Shown: one piece after another, positions 31,684 through 42,995 of the stretch | Layout of the letters: each line of letters starts with the position of its first letter | Numbering within the stretch: position 1 is the stretch's first letter | From: Aspidiotus rigidus | Lineage: Eukaryota; Arthropoda; Insecta; Hemiptera; Diaspididae | Length of the DNA stretch: 64,000 nucleotides | Assembly: GCA_035079385.1 (NCBI GenBank) | Contig: JAVHKY010000024.1 | Coordinates: 434,001-498,000 of the forward strand | Reading direction: 5' to 3' | Made by a program: the position numbers and the translations under genes | The notes under the pieces: model-generated | Told to the model about the DNA's origin: nothing | Databases searched by the model: none | Seen by the model: the letters and a program-made list of their open reading frames with translations, nothing else

Positions 31684-34600
31684 ATGAAGCGAACAATCGT
31701 AAGTAAATTTATTTATTTATTTCAATAGTTCCACAATAAATATAATAGAGTAGAAGTTCCCTTGCCATGAAAGTATGGTAAGTATGCGCAATGCGATGTA
31801 ACCAGCGGTTTTCCAAATGCATGTGCATCCAAAATTATAAAAATATCAGGCTTATATACGTGCAAGAAGAATCTAAATACAAATAGAAACGCAAAGGCTT
31901 CTTTCGCACAGAAACATGAAATTTATTCGGCGGATCACGAGTCGAAACGTTAAGGAATGAATTTTATGATTGTGCGCGGACAAAGCCCTTGCGGTTTTTG
32001 TATTTAGGTCTAAAATTATATACTAATAAGTATTAAATTGCTCAATTCATTCTTTACAGAACTTTCGATCAATATTCATAAGCCTATATATCGTAAATAC
32101 GATCAATGCTGCTCGAATCTTGGGGATCTTCCCTATAGCTGGCAAAAGTCACTTTTCCTGTAATCAAGCTATGATGAAAAGCTTGCATAAGGCAGGACAC
32201 CATATTACCATGATTACGCCTTTTGCGTCGAATACACAAATCGAAAATTTCACGTACATCGATTCACGTTCCGATAAAACCGTTTTCTTTGACCAGTGGA
32301 GAATAGAAGACTTGGCCGGTGTGAGTCCTGCAACGATAATGACGTTTGCTGTTACAACAGACATACAAAGTTGTTATGACGTGATGAATCTAAAAATAAT
32401 CCAGGTAAGAGCGTACAATCGGCTCAGAGCACCCGCACTCTTGCATTGTATTTTGCAAATGACTTTGATTGTTTAGGAAGCGCTAAATTCGCCAGTAAAA
32501 CTTTACGACGTGCTGTTTGTCGAGATCCTCTTCGCGCATGAATGTTATCTACCTTTAGCGGAAAAACTTGGTATACCGATGATAGGAACAGTAACATTTC
32601 ACATATGGAAGCTGGCGGACTCTGCGATAGGACTACCAAATAATCCAGCGGTCATAAATGCCGTGGGAACTCTTCTAATCCCCGAACCTGAGCTGAATCT
32701 CTTCGAACGTATTCAAAGTTTATGGGCTGATTTAACGTGGAGTTTTATTTACGAAACGACAGCACGTTCGGCTCTCGGAAAATTCCGCCAGGAATATTTT
32801 CCCGAGAAGTCGATCACTAAGAAAGATATATCTTTAATTTTCTACAATAATCATCCTACTCTTCTGCCTCGTATCACAACTCCAAACTCGATAGATATAG
32901 GAGGAATTCACTTGGAGCCGGCAAAAAAATTACCTGAAGTAAGCAACGTTTGTAAACTACCTATAGAATGTAATTGAGTGAAAAGAAGAAAACTCTCAGA
33001 ATCTTAGGTCCTATCCCTATCTTACGAGTAGCCCAAACCTTTTTATATTCTTGAAGATGTCGGCCACCTTTTCTTTCTCGTGGTTATGTAGCCACTACGC
33101 CCCTTTTGAGTACCATCTCACCAACAATTGCTGCTGTGTATGCCTCATTGTCTGATTCGGGGACAGCACCCCCCTTGCCCGTCGCTTGAGCGTATCAACG
33201 GGAGGAGCCGGCTGGCCACATCCAAAACGGCACCAATATTCTCGTCCTTCGTCATTTTATCTATAGCATAGAGTTGCAGTGTGAGGCGTCGTCCAGAAAG
33301 CTGCTTCCGCCTTCCCAAATCATCTTACAGAACCAAACTTTCCCCGCGAGCTGCTTGGTTCTCACAGGGAAAGACGCACACCTCACCGCTATGACCGGGT
33401 TTTTATCATCAGAGTTTTTTCTTCCTACCCAGTCACTGGCGGAAACCCCACTGGGGTCAGGAGGAGTGTAGAATAGGACGTGAAGCTCCAGATGGAAATA
33501 GGCATCCCCATACATACAGGACAAAAATCAGTAAGTAACCCCATTCATACAGAATCTGAGGGGCACTAGGCAATATGTAACCCCATACATGGATATGGTC
33601 GTGATGCAGGTGTGACTACCTACACCAGTTTACAATTTTATGTCGAGGTTGTCCTTCACTTATATTCCTTCCCTATGGTTTACTTTGCCCCTCCTCCTAG
33701 TACTCTTTGTTACGGTGCCACACCACCACCAAACCTACAGGCAGATCCTGCACCACACTTGGCACTCACGTTCAGTACCCTAGTATCTGTAAGGGCGCCC
33801 AACAAAACACGGCACAGTCAAGCATCGTCAGCCAGGTCTCGGCTTTCTTAATCATGCCTAAAGAACTTCATTATGAAGACTCTGTTCTCCTCCTGGCACC
33901 AGAACCAGGTCTCTTCATTTATTCTTCTCTACACTCATTCAATCTGTGCCGCACACCCGCTCACCCACCAGCAGTAAGGCCAAAGCCCAGGGCACGCCAC
34001 CACCAGATAACAGACGACACACTGTGTGGGCTTCCCCAACGCAGCCAGCTGGTATCTTACAAGAGGGTCCCAGTTTAACTCAAAGAATTATGGTACATTT
34101 CAGATGAACTAAAGTTTACTGAAAAATTGAAACCGTCAGTAAATTCTAGAATTCACTAGTTAAAACTATGGCTGTGATTGAAATTATTTGGGGAAATTAG
34201 CTTTGACTATAGTGAATTCTAGAATTTACTAGTTTTGGGTTTTAACTGTAACATGTATATGAATTAGATGGTGTTGTAGAAATCGGTGTATTGGAGGTAG
34301 TTCATCGTGCTAAGGATGCAGGAAGTGACAGAATGGCGGAGCCGTATGTCTTCAAAAGCTGAGCAAGAGAAAATGTGTTGAACGGATGGATCGGTAACGT
34401 TGCATTATTGGCGTCAAAAGAAAAGAGTAAGACTCATATGACCAATTCTGAGACGCGTTAGGATGACTTCTCCGCGTCGAGAAGAGTACTTTGAAGATGA
34501 CCGGGGAATCTAGGTTTTCTTATTAGATTGGATGAGAGAATAAGGAGAACCAGAAATCATGAGGGAGCAGTAATAGGATTTGAGATCATACGAGGAGAAG

Positions 34601-36462
34601 GGATCAGTTATGGTAGGGGAACAGAGTGACAGCTTTACGGCAAGGTCCACTGCATCATGTTCCTCAAGATTGATGTGTCCTGGAAAGAGATGGAAGATAG
34701 AAAAATGTTCTGGCGTAGCCAAATAAATGAAGATCATGTTTCATATCTACTTTAGTTCTTTGCCAATTACTTTTAATATTATTCAAGTCTAGTATAGTGT
34801 ATGTCAAGCTGACTAGCTTTGGAATCCTTAGTTTAGTATACGAGTACTATAGGCAACTGTAAGCTAGGCTGAAAGCACTGAGTATACCATATTCTAAGCT
34901 GACTAGCTCCGAGAGTTTCACTTGCTCCACTAGTTCGCTCCTATTTTCGGTTTGCAAGTAAAATTCCATGGAAAAGCTTCTCAAAAAATTAAAAATTGCC
35001 TAGTATAATTACAGTATACTGTATATGCGCGGGTGTAGTATAAGCTTGACTTAGCTTTTGGATCCTTAGTCAAGTGTACGGGTAAGTCTAATATAGGCTA
35101 CTGGGAGCTAGTCTGAATAGCTCTGAGTATACGGTATGCTAAGTTGATTACCTTTAAGGAACTCATTTGTTCTGCTTGTTTGCCCCCTTCTTAGTCTAAT
35201 ATACTGCAAATCAGGCTGACCAGTTCTCAGTACTATATTTGAACCCAAACATGCTCTCAGAGCTCACTTGTTCCACTTGTTCACGTCCCTTCCTAGTCGA
35301 GTATACTATAAGTTAGGTTAACTATAGCTCAGTATACTGTAAGCTAAACTGATCAGCTCTGAGAGGCTCACTTGCGGTGGATACCAAGGAAAACTGAGGC
35401 TGGTGTCAAACAAGGACCGCAGGGAACCTGTTCTATTGGTCAAATTTGTTTTTGTAATGGGGTTTGTCATTGAAATCTTGAAGAACTTGAAATTTTTAGG
35501 AGTTTGTTGTTTATGGTAGTGCGTAGACTTAAACTATCCCTATAGAGTAGTTTCTCTGTTAAAATTTTTACCTTTCTAGAAATATGATGCAAGGCACACG
35601 GATTTGTGGATTGCGTCCAGGGTCTGTCAACGTAGGGTGGAGGAGTGCAACGCGGATCGAGGTTTTCTATTAGTCGAATTGGGGGTGGGCGCCGATAAGA
35701 CGGTAAAGACATCAAAAATGTCGAAGGATGGTAATGAGTGAGGACGTTCACAAAGAAATTTATGTAGATATATAGCGAGAGAAGTTTTAATTACCGCATC
35801 GGGACTAGCCTTCAGGGATCACTCGCTCGGCTTGTTAGGCCCCCTTTGTGGTGTAGAAAGATTTTATGATCCAATATAGTTTGTGATTGAGCTCTTCAAA
35901 TTCCGCAAGTTGATTAAGACACTCGCAAATTTTCCAATTGGGTTACGGTGAGACGAAAGATATGAAACATGTCAAAAAAAGAACCTAACGAGTGTGTACG
36001 AATATTCTAGACTTACACTAGACCAAGATTATTGGAGGCGAACGAGCGGAGCGAGTGTAAGAGTAGTCAGATGATGGACATGAAACACGATCTTTATTCA
36101 TTTGGCTCAGTCAGAAAATTTTTGACATGTTCCATGTCTTTTCTCTCGTCGGACCCCGATTTTGAAACTCGAAGGTACACCCCCCTACCCCCCTCCCCCC
36201 TCCCATCAAGAGAAATCTCTACCCCGTGGGTGATTCAGAAATTCGCGAGTACACCACGCGTAATGATAATAAATAATTATATTAATTAATTAATTAATTT
36301 AAAAACCAATAATTAAATAATTAAATAATTAAATAATTGAATGATTAAATAATTAAATAATTAATTACCGTGCGTCCGTGCAAGCGTGCGTCCGTGCACA
36401 TCTCTACCCCGCGGGTGATTCAGAAATTCGCGAATACACCCCGCGTAATAATAATAATTAAT

Positions 36463-36493
<31 letters not shown>

Positions 36494-37592
36494 AAATAAT
36501 TAATATAATTAATAATTAGAAAATCTCTACCCCGTGGGTGATTCAGAAATTCGCGAGTACATCCCGCGTAATAATAATAAATAATTAATTGATTAATAAT
36601 TAAATAATTAAATAATGAAATAATTAAATAAATAAATGATTAAATAATTAATATAATTAATAATTAGAAAATTTTCTAAATCCCTCTTCCTATCATATAT
36701 GGCTGGATAGTCGAAATTTCTCCAAGTCCCCCAGACTTGAATTGCCTCATACCATTCCAATACAACAGCGAGATCGCTCGTTCGCCCCACGAAAGTTGAT
36801 ACCTCAAAATATAGAACACCCACAATTACCTCAAAATATTTCTCATACAAGACTTATACGACGCCAAGATAGGTAAAGGGGTAAACTAATAATATCTCAC
36901 GAACACTTGACCTAGCAGAAGCCTAGCTGAAATATTTCAAGATGACTGATAAAATATAAAAGACATGGAACTTGATTTTCATTTATTTGGCTATGCCAGA
37001 AAATTTTTTTTTTTTTTGTTTTCCTGTCCCTAATATTAACTAATAAGGTTGTACTTCCTGAGTGTATAAACTTTCGGCGTTCTTATACTTTGTAGGATAT
37101 ACAAACATTCATCGACGGAGCTCGACACGGAGTCATCTTATTCACTTTTGGTTCTGTTGTGAAAATGAGCTCACTTTCCCCTGAAAGAAGGCAGGCCTTT
37201 ATAGAAGCATTTGGAGAAATCCCGCAAAGAGTTCTCTGGAGATTTGAAGAACCGATCGATCATCTACCAGAAAACATCAAAACATCTAGTTGGTTGCCAC
37301 AACGAGATATTCTGGGTGAGTAGCAAGTTATCCATAATAGAGGCCGCCTCCCAGACTAAGATTAACAAAGCTTCCTAAATACGTAATGAATTTTTTGATA
37401 TGTTCCATGTCTTTTCTCTCGCCAGACCCCGATTTTGAAACTCGCGAGTACACCCCCCCCTCCCCCCCCCCCCCGTCAAGAGAAATCTCTACCCCGTGGG
37501 TGATTCAGAAATTCGCGAGTACACCCCGCGTAATAATAATAATTAATAATAAATAAATAAATAAATAAATAATTAAATAATTAAATAATTAT

Positions 37593-37626
<34 letters not shown>

Positions 37627-37787
37627 AAATAAATAAATAATTAAATAATTAAATAAATAAATAATTAATATAATTAATAATTAGAAAATCTCTACTCCGT
37701 GGGTGATTCAGAAATTCGCGAGTACACCCGCGTAATAATAATAAATAATTAATTAATTAATTGATAAAAAATTAAATAATTAAATAA

Positions 37788-37857
<70 letters not shown>

Positions 37858-40251
37858 AATATAATTAATAATTAGAAAATCTCTACCCCTTGGATGATTC
37901 AGAAATTCGCGAGTACACCCCGCGTAATAATAATATAATTAATTAATCAATTAATAATTATATAATTAAATAAATAAATAATTAAATAATTAATATAATT
38001 AAATAATCAAATAAATAAATAAATAATTGAATAACTAAATAATTAAATAATTAAATAATTAAATAATTAAATAAATAAATAATTAAATAATTAATATAAT
38101 TGATAATTAGAAAATTTTCCAAGTCCCTCTTCCTATCATATATGGCTGGATAGTCGAAATTTTTCCAAGTCCCCTAGACTTGAATTGTCTCATACCATCC
38201 CAATACAACAGCGAGACAGGGGGCGAACGAGCGGAGCGAGTTCGCGCTACCTCATATTTCTCAAAAAAGACTTGAATTTTCTCATACCATTCCAATACAA
38301 CAGCGAGATCGCTCGTTCGCCCCACCGAAAGTTGATACCTCAAAATATAGAACACCCACAATTACCTCAAAATATTTCTCATACAAGACTTACACGACGC
38401 CAAGATAGGTAAAGGGGTAAACGAATAATATCTCACGAACACTTGACCTAGTAGAAGCCTAGACTGAAATATTTCATGATGACTGATTAAATATAAAAGA
38501 CATGGAACATGATTTTCATTTATTTGGCTATGCCAGAAAATTTAATAATACTACAATATGACCAAGTTACAAATTTTTTTTCTCATCAGAACACAAGAAC
38601 GTCATAGGTTTTATAAGCCATTGTGGCCAAAGTGGAACATATGAAGCGATCATAACTGGCACGCCGGTTGTGGCTGTACCACTCTTCGGGGATCAGTACC
38701 AAATCGCGTCACTCTTGATGCGACGAAAAGTCGCCATCAGTTTAGATCTCGAAACGGTGACGAAAAAAACAGTCTTAGAAGCACTCAATGCCATTGTCAA
38801 CGATACGAGGTACAATTTCTTTTTTTATTAGCTTTATACCTGGTACTGATTAACACCTATCTATGGGAGTTACTCCGAAGAATTTAGCGTGCGCCGCATG
38901 ATGTTCATGATGTTCGGACAACATGAAAATATTCCAAGTCCAACATTATTTTCGAAAATAGTCCAAGTCTCCCTCCCCCTAGCATGTATAGCTCAAAGGT
39001 TGGATTAAGAAAAATTTCGACCACCGAGCTATACATGATAGAAGGGTCGGTGCTATTCCAATATGCGGTCTACCCAACACATACATAATAATGCAGTCTA
39101 CCTGAGTGAATAAAGCAGTCTACCTGTCATTCAATTCTTCACAATGCTCTTACGTGAATTTTATGAAATTGCGGGGACAGAAGAAAAGGTTGTGACGTTT
39201 CTTCGAGATTACGATCTTTTAGGCCAAGAGGACAACGTGCCACCTTGTTCGAAGTGTGGCGGAGAAATGGTGACATCTAGGAAACGTGATCGGGGCGGTG
39301 CATTTCGGCCTGTCTTACGGTGTCGTAAAAAGAGATGCCAGACAACTCGTTCAATAAGAACAAATAATAATTCCTTCGGGCAAATTGTAAGCTGAAGTTG
39401 ACCCAAATCTTAGAACTGGCTCGATTTTTTGTGATGGACTTTCCAATCGCAACAACGGAGACTCCGACCCTTAAGCCACACAGCACGATTGTCGACTGGT
39501 TCAATATGTGTCGGGAGGTGTGTTCTGCCGAAGTGCGTGCTCGTCCTCCGATGGTTGGGACACATCTTGATCCCATCCAGAAAGATGAAGCGCGTTTTGC
39601 GGGAAGGCGGAAGTACCGTCGGGATTGAATGTTAGAGGGTGAGGCTGAAACAGGGATCTGATGGTCGCTATTTTAGGGTTCAAAGACGAGACCGGACTAC
39701 ATCCTAATTTACTGATGCAGTTTGAGGTAGACCGCTTATTAAACTCTTTCAGTCAGGTAGAGCGCATACTGGAATGACATTTGATTGTAAATATCAGGTA
39801 GACTGCATATTGGAATAGCACCGGTGGGTCACTTGGAAGAATGTCGACTCGCGAGCCGTAATCTATAATAGAAGGGGGAATTGGGGTGTTTGAAACATTG
39901 TATATCTGGTTAATTTTTGTGTTCACGACTGTCGTAATTATGTTTCTTTGCAGCTATTATCACAATATGAAAGCTCTTTCACGCGCGTTCAAGGATAGAC
40001 CGATGAGTCCTGAAGAAACTGTTGTATATTGGACTGAATACGTCATCAGGTCTGGTGGAGCACCTCTCTTGGAACCAATGGGGAAAGACGTACCGTTTTG
40101 GAGATACTTCATGATAGATATAATTTCAATATTCTTCGTCTTCACGATCATTCTCATCTTCATTGTTCATGCCCTAATAAGAATCGTCTATTACAAGTGT
40201 TTGAGACGAAGGGGAGATGGCGAAAATTTGACCCTGAAAAAGAATTCATAA
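31684..40251 (+). CDS. UDP-glycosyltransferase (insect UGT family), six exons, complete
   Basis: Coding exons: 31684-31698, 32060-32404, 32477-32938, 37096-37315, 38590-38809 and 39954-40251, all with GT-AG introns and compatible phases (0, 0, 0, 1, 2). They give 519 residues, the usual UGT length. Residues 1-22 form a signal peptide, followed by ARILGIFPIAGKSHF with the likely catalytic His36. Exon 5 holds the UGT signature FISHCGQSGTYEA...PLFGDQ (355-383) that binds the UDP-sugar. A membrane segment (about 472-497) and a basic tail (KCLRRR) anchor it in the ER membrane with the active site in the lumen. UGTs conjugate sugar to small lipophilic compounds in detoxification, pigment or hormone metabolism; the substrate is unknown. 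Exon 1 encodes only MKRTI and is inferred from splice sites. No disabling mutation is seen. Confidence 0.92.
33060..34080. other. GC-rich block inside UGT intron 3, probable transposable-element remnant
   Basis: Base composition is visibly richer in G and C than the flanks. ORFs exist on both strands (33261-33524 minus, 33612-33851 and 33707-34078 plus), but none has a recognisable domain. The switch in composition suggests inserted foreign sequence such as a degraded LINE. Confidence 0.4.
34510..34737 (-). pseudogene. LINE RNase H fragment
   Basis: The minus-strand frame contains FHLFPGHINLEEHDAVDLAV, which resembles the conserved (I/V)PGH-xGI-xGNE-xAD-xxA motif of LINE-encoded RNase H. It is followed by DLKSYYC. 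The preceding bases (AATAAATGAAGATCATGTTTC in opposite orientation) belong to the end module of the AT-rich element. It is very degraded. Confidence 0.45.
36120..37005. mobile_element. AT-rich composite element, copy 2 (UGT intron 3)
   Basis: Starts at TTTTTGACATGTTCCATG and ends at GGCTATGCCAGAAAATTT. Internal GGGTGATTCAGAAATTCGCG modules alternate with AATTAAATAA-type blocks. The minus-strand ORF at 36608-36850 comes from the repeat. An additional end-like module (ATGAAACACGATCTTTATTC) lies just before its left end, so two elements may abut. Confidence 0.65.
37396..38545. mobile_element. AT-rich composite element, copy 3 (UGT intron 4)
   Basis: Same ends and internal modules as the copies at 594-2230 and 36120-37005, with a long run of AAATAAATAAAT at 37790-37855. 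It makes up most of the 1.27-kb intron 4, and the next acceptor (TCTCATCAG, ending 38589) follows within 45 bp. The ORF pair at 38107-38412 derives from the repeat. Confidence 0.7.
39049..39822 (+). mobile_element. Truncated Merlin (IS1016-like) DNA transposon in UGT intron 5
   Basis: The terminal inverted repeats are GGTGCTATTCCAATATGC at 39049 and its near-perfect reverse complement ending at 39822. The flanking octamers GAAGGGTC (39041-39048) and GGTGGGTC (39823-39830) fit an 8-bp target duplication with two changes. The first ORF (39144-39395) has the CxxC...C zinc-binding N-terminus (CSKCGGEM) and LRCRKKRC. The second (39398-39628) has STIVDWFNMCREVC and KDEARFAGRRKY, with the first catalytic acidic residue of the DDE core. 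A frameshift separates them and the rest of the catalytic domain is missing, so this copy cannot make active transposase. Merlin elements are known for 8-9 bp target duplications. Confidence 0.85.
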
Positions 40252-41518
40252 AATTATCGAAGATTTCTGAGCTTTCTTAATTTTTCGAAAACAATCGAAA
40301 ATTTTATAGTACGTGAGGTAGGTAGCATAGATGGGGTTCTGTAGAAGAGGAAGAAGAATGAACAGCGATCGAATCATTGCTTCTTATTCAAGCAACAGAT
40401 CTTCGACTCTACCGCTGGTTAGAGATTGAATACTCATAATTTTAGTAGTGAATTTAAATTAATCTATAGATGTTAGTAAAATGGGAGAATTCGTGTGAAT
40501 ATTCTGATCGTAAACAGTCTGGATCAGCTATTGTACACACTATGTAATGTCAAATTCTGTTGTCTAAATACGCGTATACTGGCGTCATATGTGCCTGATT
40601 GTTTAATCGTTTGTGTGAATTCTTTTTCTTTCGACGACTTCAATACTCCTATCACGTCTAGTATATACGTTTTATCTATTTCTTACCCTAAAAACTTTCG
40701 AAAACCGGTCAAAAGACTGTGACGGTTTTCCTAGAGTAGTCCCAATCTTATCAGGTTATAAAATGCTGAAAAATCTTCTGGCGGAGCAAAATAGAAAAAG
40801 ATCATGTTTCATATCTTTTGCACAGCAAGTATTTTGCTGTTCAGTGTCAGTATGGCTGTGTAAGTGGAATACTCAGAATAATCTGCATCATCTGTACTAT
40901 ACCTCAGTACGTATGTACCAGGGTGGTTGCACTTATAAGTCCAGTTTGAAATGTTTAAAGGTGATAGCTTTCAGGGGGTTTGGTCTAGAAAAAATCTACT
41001 GTAGAATATTTCAAGCTAATAGCTTTTGGGTAGCTCACTCTCTCCGCTCGTTCGCTCCTTTCTCTGGTCGAGTGTAAGTCCAGTTTAGAATATTTCAGGC
41101 TAATAGCTTTTTGGGGGCATGGTTTAATATTACAAAATCTGATTAGCTCCTTTTATACAGTATACTAGTGTATGCCTGGTTTATATAAGCTAAGTAGATA
41201 CTGCTCTCTTAGTATAAAGCTAGTATAAAGCAAGTATAAAGTTACTACACAGCTAGTATACAAACTGGCTGGTGTGAACTCGCGAGATGAGCTCGCAGAT
41301 TTTTGAATCACCCACGGAGTAACGTCACAAAATTTCAAATTAGGGGTCATGGTAGAGTAAAAATATGAAACACAGGCCTAGACTTGTGTAGGGCTAGTAT
41401 AAAGGAGCAGCATAAAGCTATACTAGGATCACCTGCTAAAGAGTGTGCGAGGGCGCACGCGGTGTGAACTCGCAAATTGGGGTAGAGATTTGCAAGCGCA
41501 TGGGGGGTGAACTCGTAC
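40252..41518. other. UGT 3' flank and degenerate repeats
   Basis: The UGT 3' UTR should lie within the first few hundred bases; I could not assign a polyadenylation signal with confidence. About 40920-41250 holds degenerate repeats around GAATATTTCA-GCTAATAGCTTT and GCTAGTATAAAG. A minus-oriented copy of the GAATCACCCACGG module lies at about 41315. No gene was recognised. Confidence 0.4.
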
Positions 41519-42995
41519 TAGTCCATGGGACCATTCGGGGGGACAAAGCGATACTTTGAGATATGTTAGTAGGGGTGATACTTGATATAAAAAACGATGA
41601 TAGACGTCTGAGAAGAGTAGCTTTCCAAAATGCAACCAATTTCAAAATGGCGAATCGGTCTTCTGGTAAAAGGCCAATAACTCATATTGTGTGGGTCAAA
41701 TTTCTTACTTTTCTTTTTCAATAAAAGAAAATAAGGCCCCGAATAACATATCCAACTTCCTGCGTCTCACATCCTAATAAATTTTCTGTGGCACGTTCTA
41801 GCTCCCTAAAATCAATGTTTTGCAAGTACAGTAAACTTCCGATTATCCGAACTGATGGGGCGACAAGGTAGTTCGGATAATTGAAAATTCGGATAATACG
41901 GCGACTCCTATTCCTTTTGAAATTCTATATTACAGTCAAGTACATATCTACGCATACAGTGTTGTATTGCTACAAATTTTGTCATTACACATACAAAGTT
42001 ACAGTTTTACTATAGCTTTTTGAAAAAAAATCACATTTTGGGAATCAAATAATCATCCACTGTCTTCTGTCTCGTTCCAGTGAGGCGCTTTCTTGCTGAG
42101 AAATCCTTCCACTTTCGCAATAAAATTAAATCAGTCGCGGTTGTCATTTCTTGTTCTTGGGCATACTGAAGCACTTTTTCAAACATCTGAAATGCTTCAG
42201 TATGTGTTATACGGCTGTTTGGAATTTCCACTTCATCATCATCACTCATGTCTTCTTTCTCCTTGTTGGTCACAATTAAATCGAGTTCGGATAATCCGGC
42301 TGTTCGGATAATCGGCATTCGGATAATCGGAAGTTTACTGTATCTTGAAAAATTGGGCGTCAACCATGAAAAGTTTCAGATAAAACATGTTCCTCGTGAA
42401 ATTTGTTATAGAAAATACCATTCAAACTTCGCTATGCGTCCAATTATCAGCTTAAAAAGTTTGTTAAAAGTTGAGAACTTTGGGGAAAAGTCAATTTTTC
42501 AGCAATAAATATCTAGAAAATCAAACACAAATGAAATAAAATTTCAAACAAAAACTTTTTATTGAAAAATTTTAACTACAAAATATAGATTGCCTAAACT
42601 TTCTTCCGAAGTTTGTCGAAAGTTCTGAACTTTTGGAAGGAAATCGATTGTTGTCAAATATTACAAAAACATAAGCTAGGCCTATTCTAATAAGAAGGAG
42701 CTCCAAACAAAAAATATTTTTCATGAATTTTACTTCATCACGGACTATCTGAACTTCATCGTCAGTCTAGTTATAATCTTGAAAAGCTTCTAAAAGTTGT
42801 GAGCATCCGAAAAAATCGATTCATAGTAAATATTTTTGAGAACTGAGATTCAATTAGAAAAACCTTCAAACAAAAAATGTTCCTTTTGCAATTGTCTGTA
42901 GAATAGACTACTTAAACTTCCTTTTAAAAATTGTCGGAAGTTCTGAGCGTTTGGAAGGAAAGTGATTGTTCCCAAATATCCTGCAAACTAGAGCT
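41519..42995 (+). mobile_element. Third copy of the foldback-element arm, interrupted by a Tigger-like insertion
   Basis: The sequence matches the left arm and following interior of the foldback element at 10329-11300 (shared TGTTAGTAGGGGTGATACTTG in two parts, and 'AACTCATATTGTGTGGGTC'). It is interrupted at 41829-42340. The match ends near CAAACTAGAGCTT. The opposite arm is absent, so this is a half element. Confidence 0.8.
41829..42340 (-). mobile_element. Non-autonomous Tigger/pogo-like transposon (512 bp)
   Basis: The terminal inverted repeats CAGTAAACTTCCGATTATCC (41829) and their complement end at 42340, and TA flanks both sides (41827-41828, 42341-42342). Removing the element and one TA restores the sequence seen in the foldback copy near 10640-10665. 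The minus-strand ORF (42363-42031) encodes a DDDEVEIPNS acidic segment, EAFQMFEKVLQYAQEQEM and RQKTVDDYLIPK, resembling the C-terminal tail of jerky/Tigger-type transposases. The DNA-binding and DDE parts are gone. TA targets and CAG-starting ends are typical of this group. Confidence 0.85.

Larger units (their letters stand above)
32939..37095 (+). other. UGT intron 3, 4.2 kb, filled with repeats
   Basis: Contains a comparatively GC-rich block (about 33060-34080), a LINE RNase H fragment (34510-34737), degenerate TAAGCTGACTAGCTC-type repeats (34790-35380) and an AT-rich composite element (about 36120-37005). The remaining sequence shows no gene. The acceptor ACTTTGTAG lies about 90 bp after the composite element. 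Confidence 0.6.

Noticed and set aside
33707..34078. 123-residue ORF in UGT intron 3 as a nested gene
   Set aside because: No recognised domain or splice context; open frames on both strands in a GC-rich block are better explained by composition and an old transposon.
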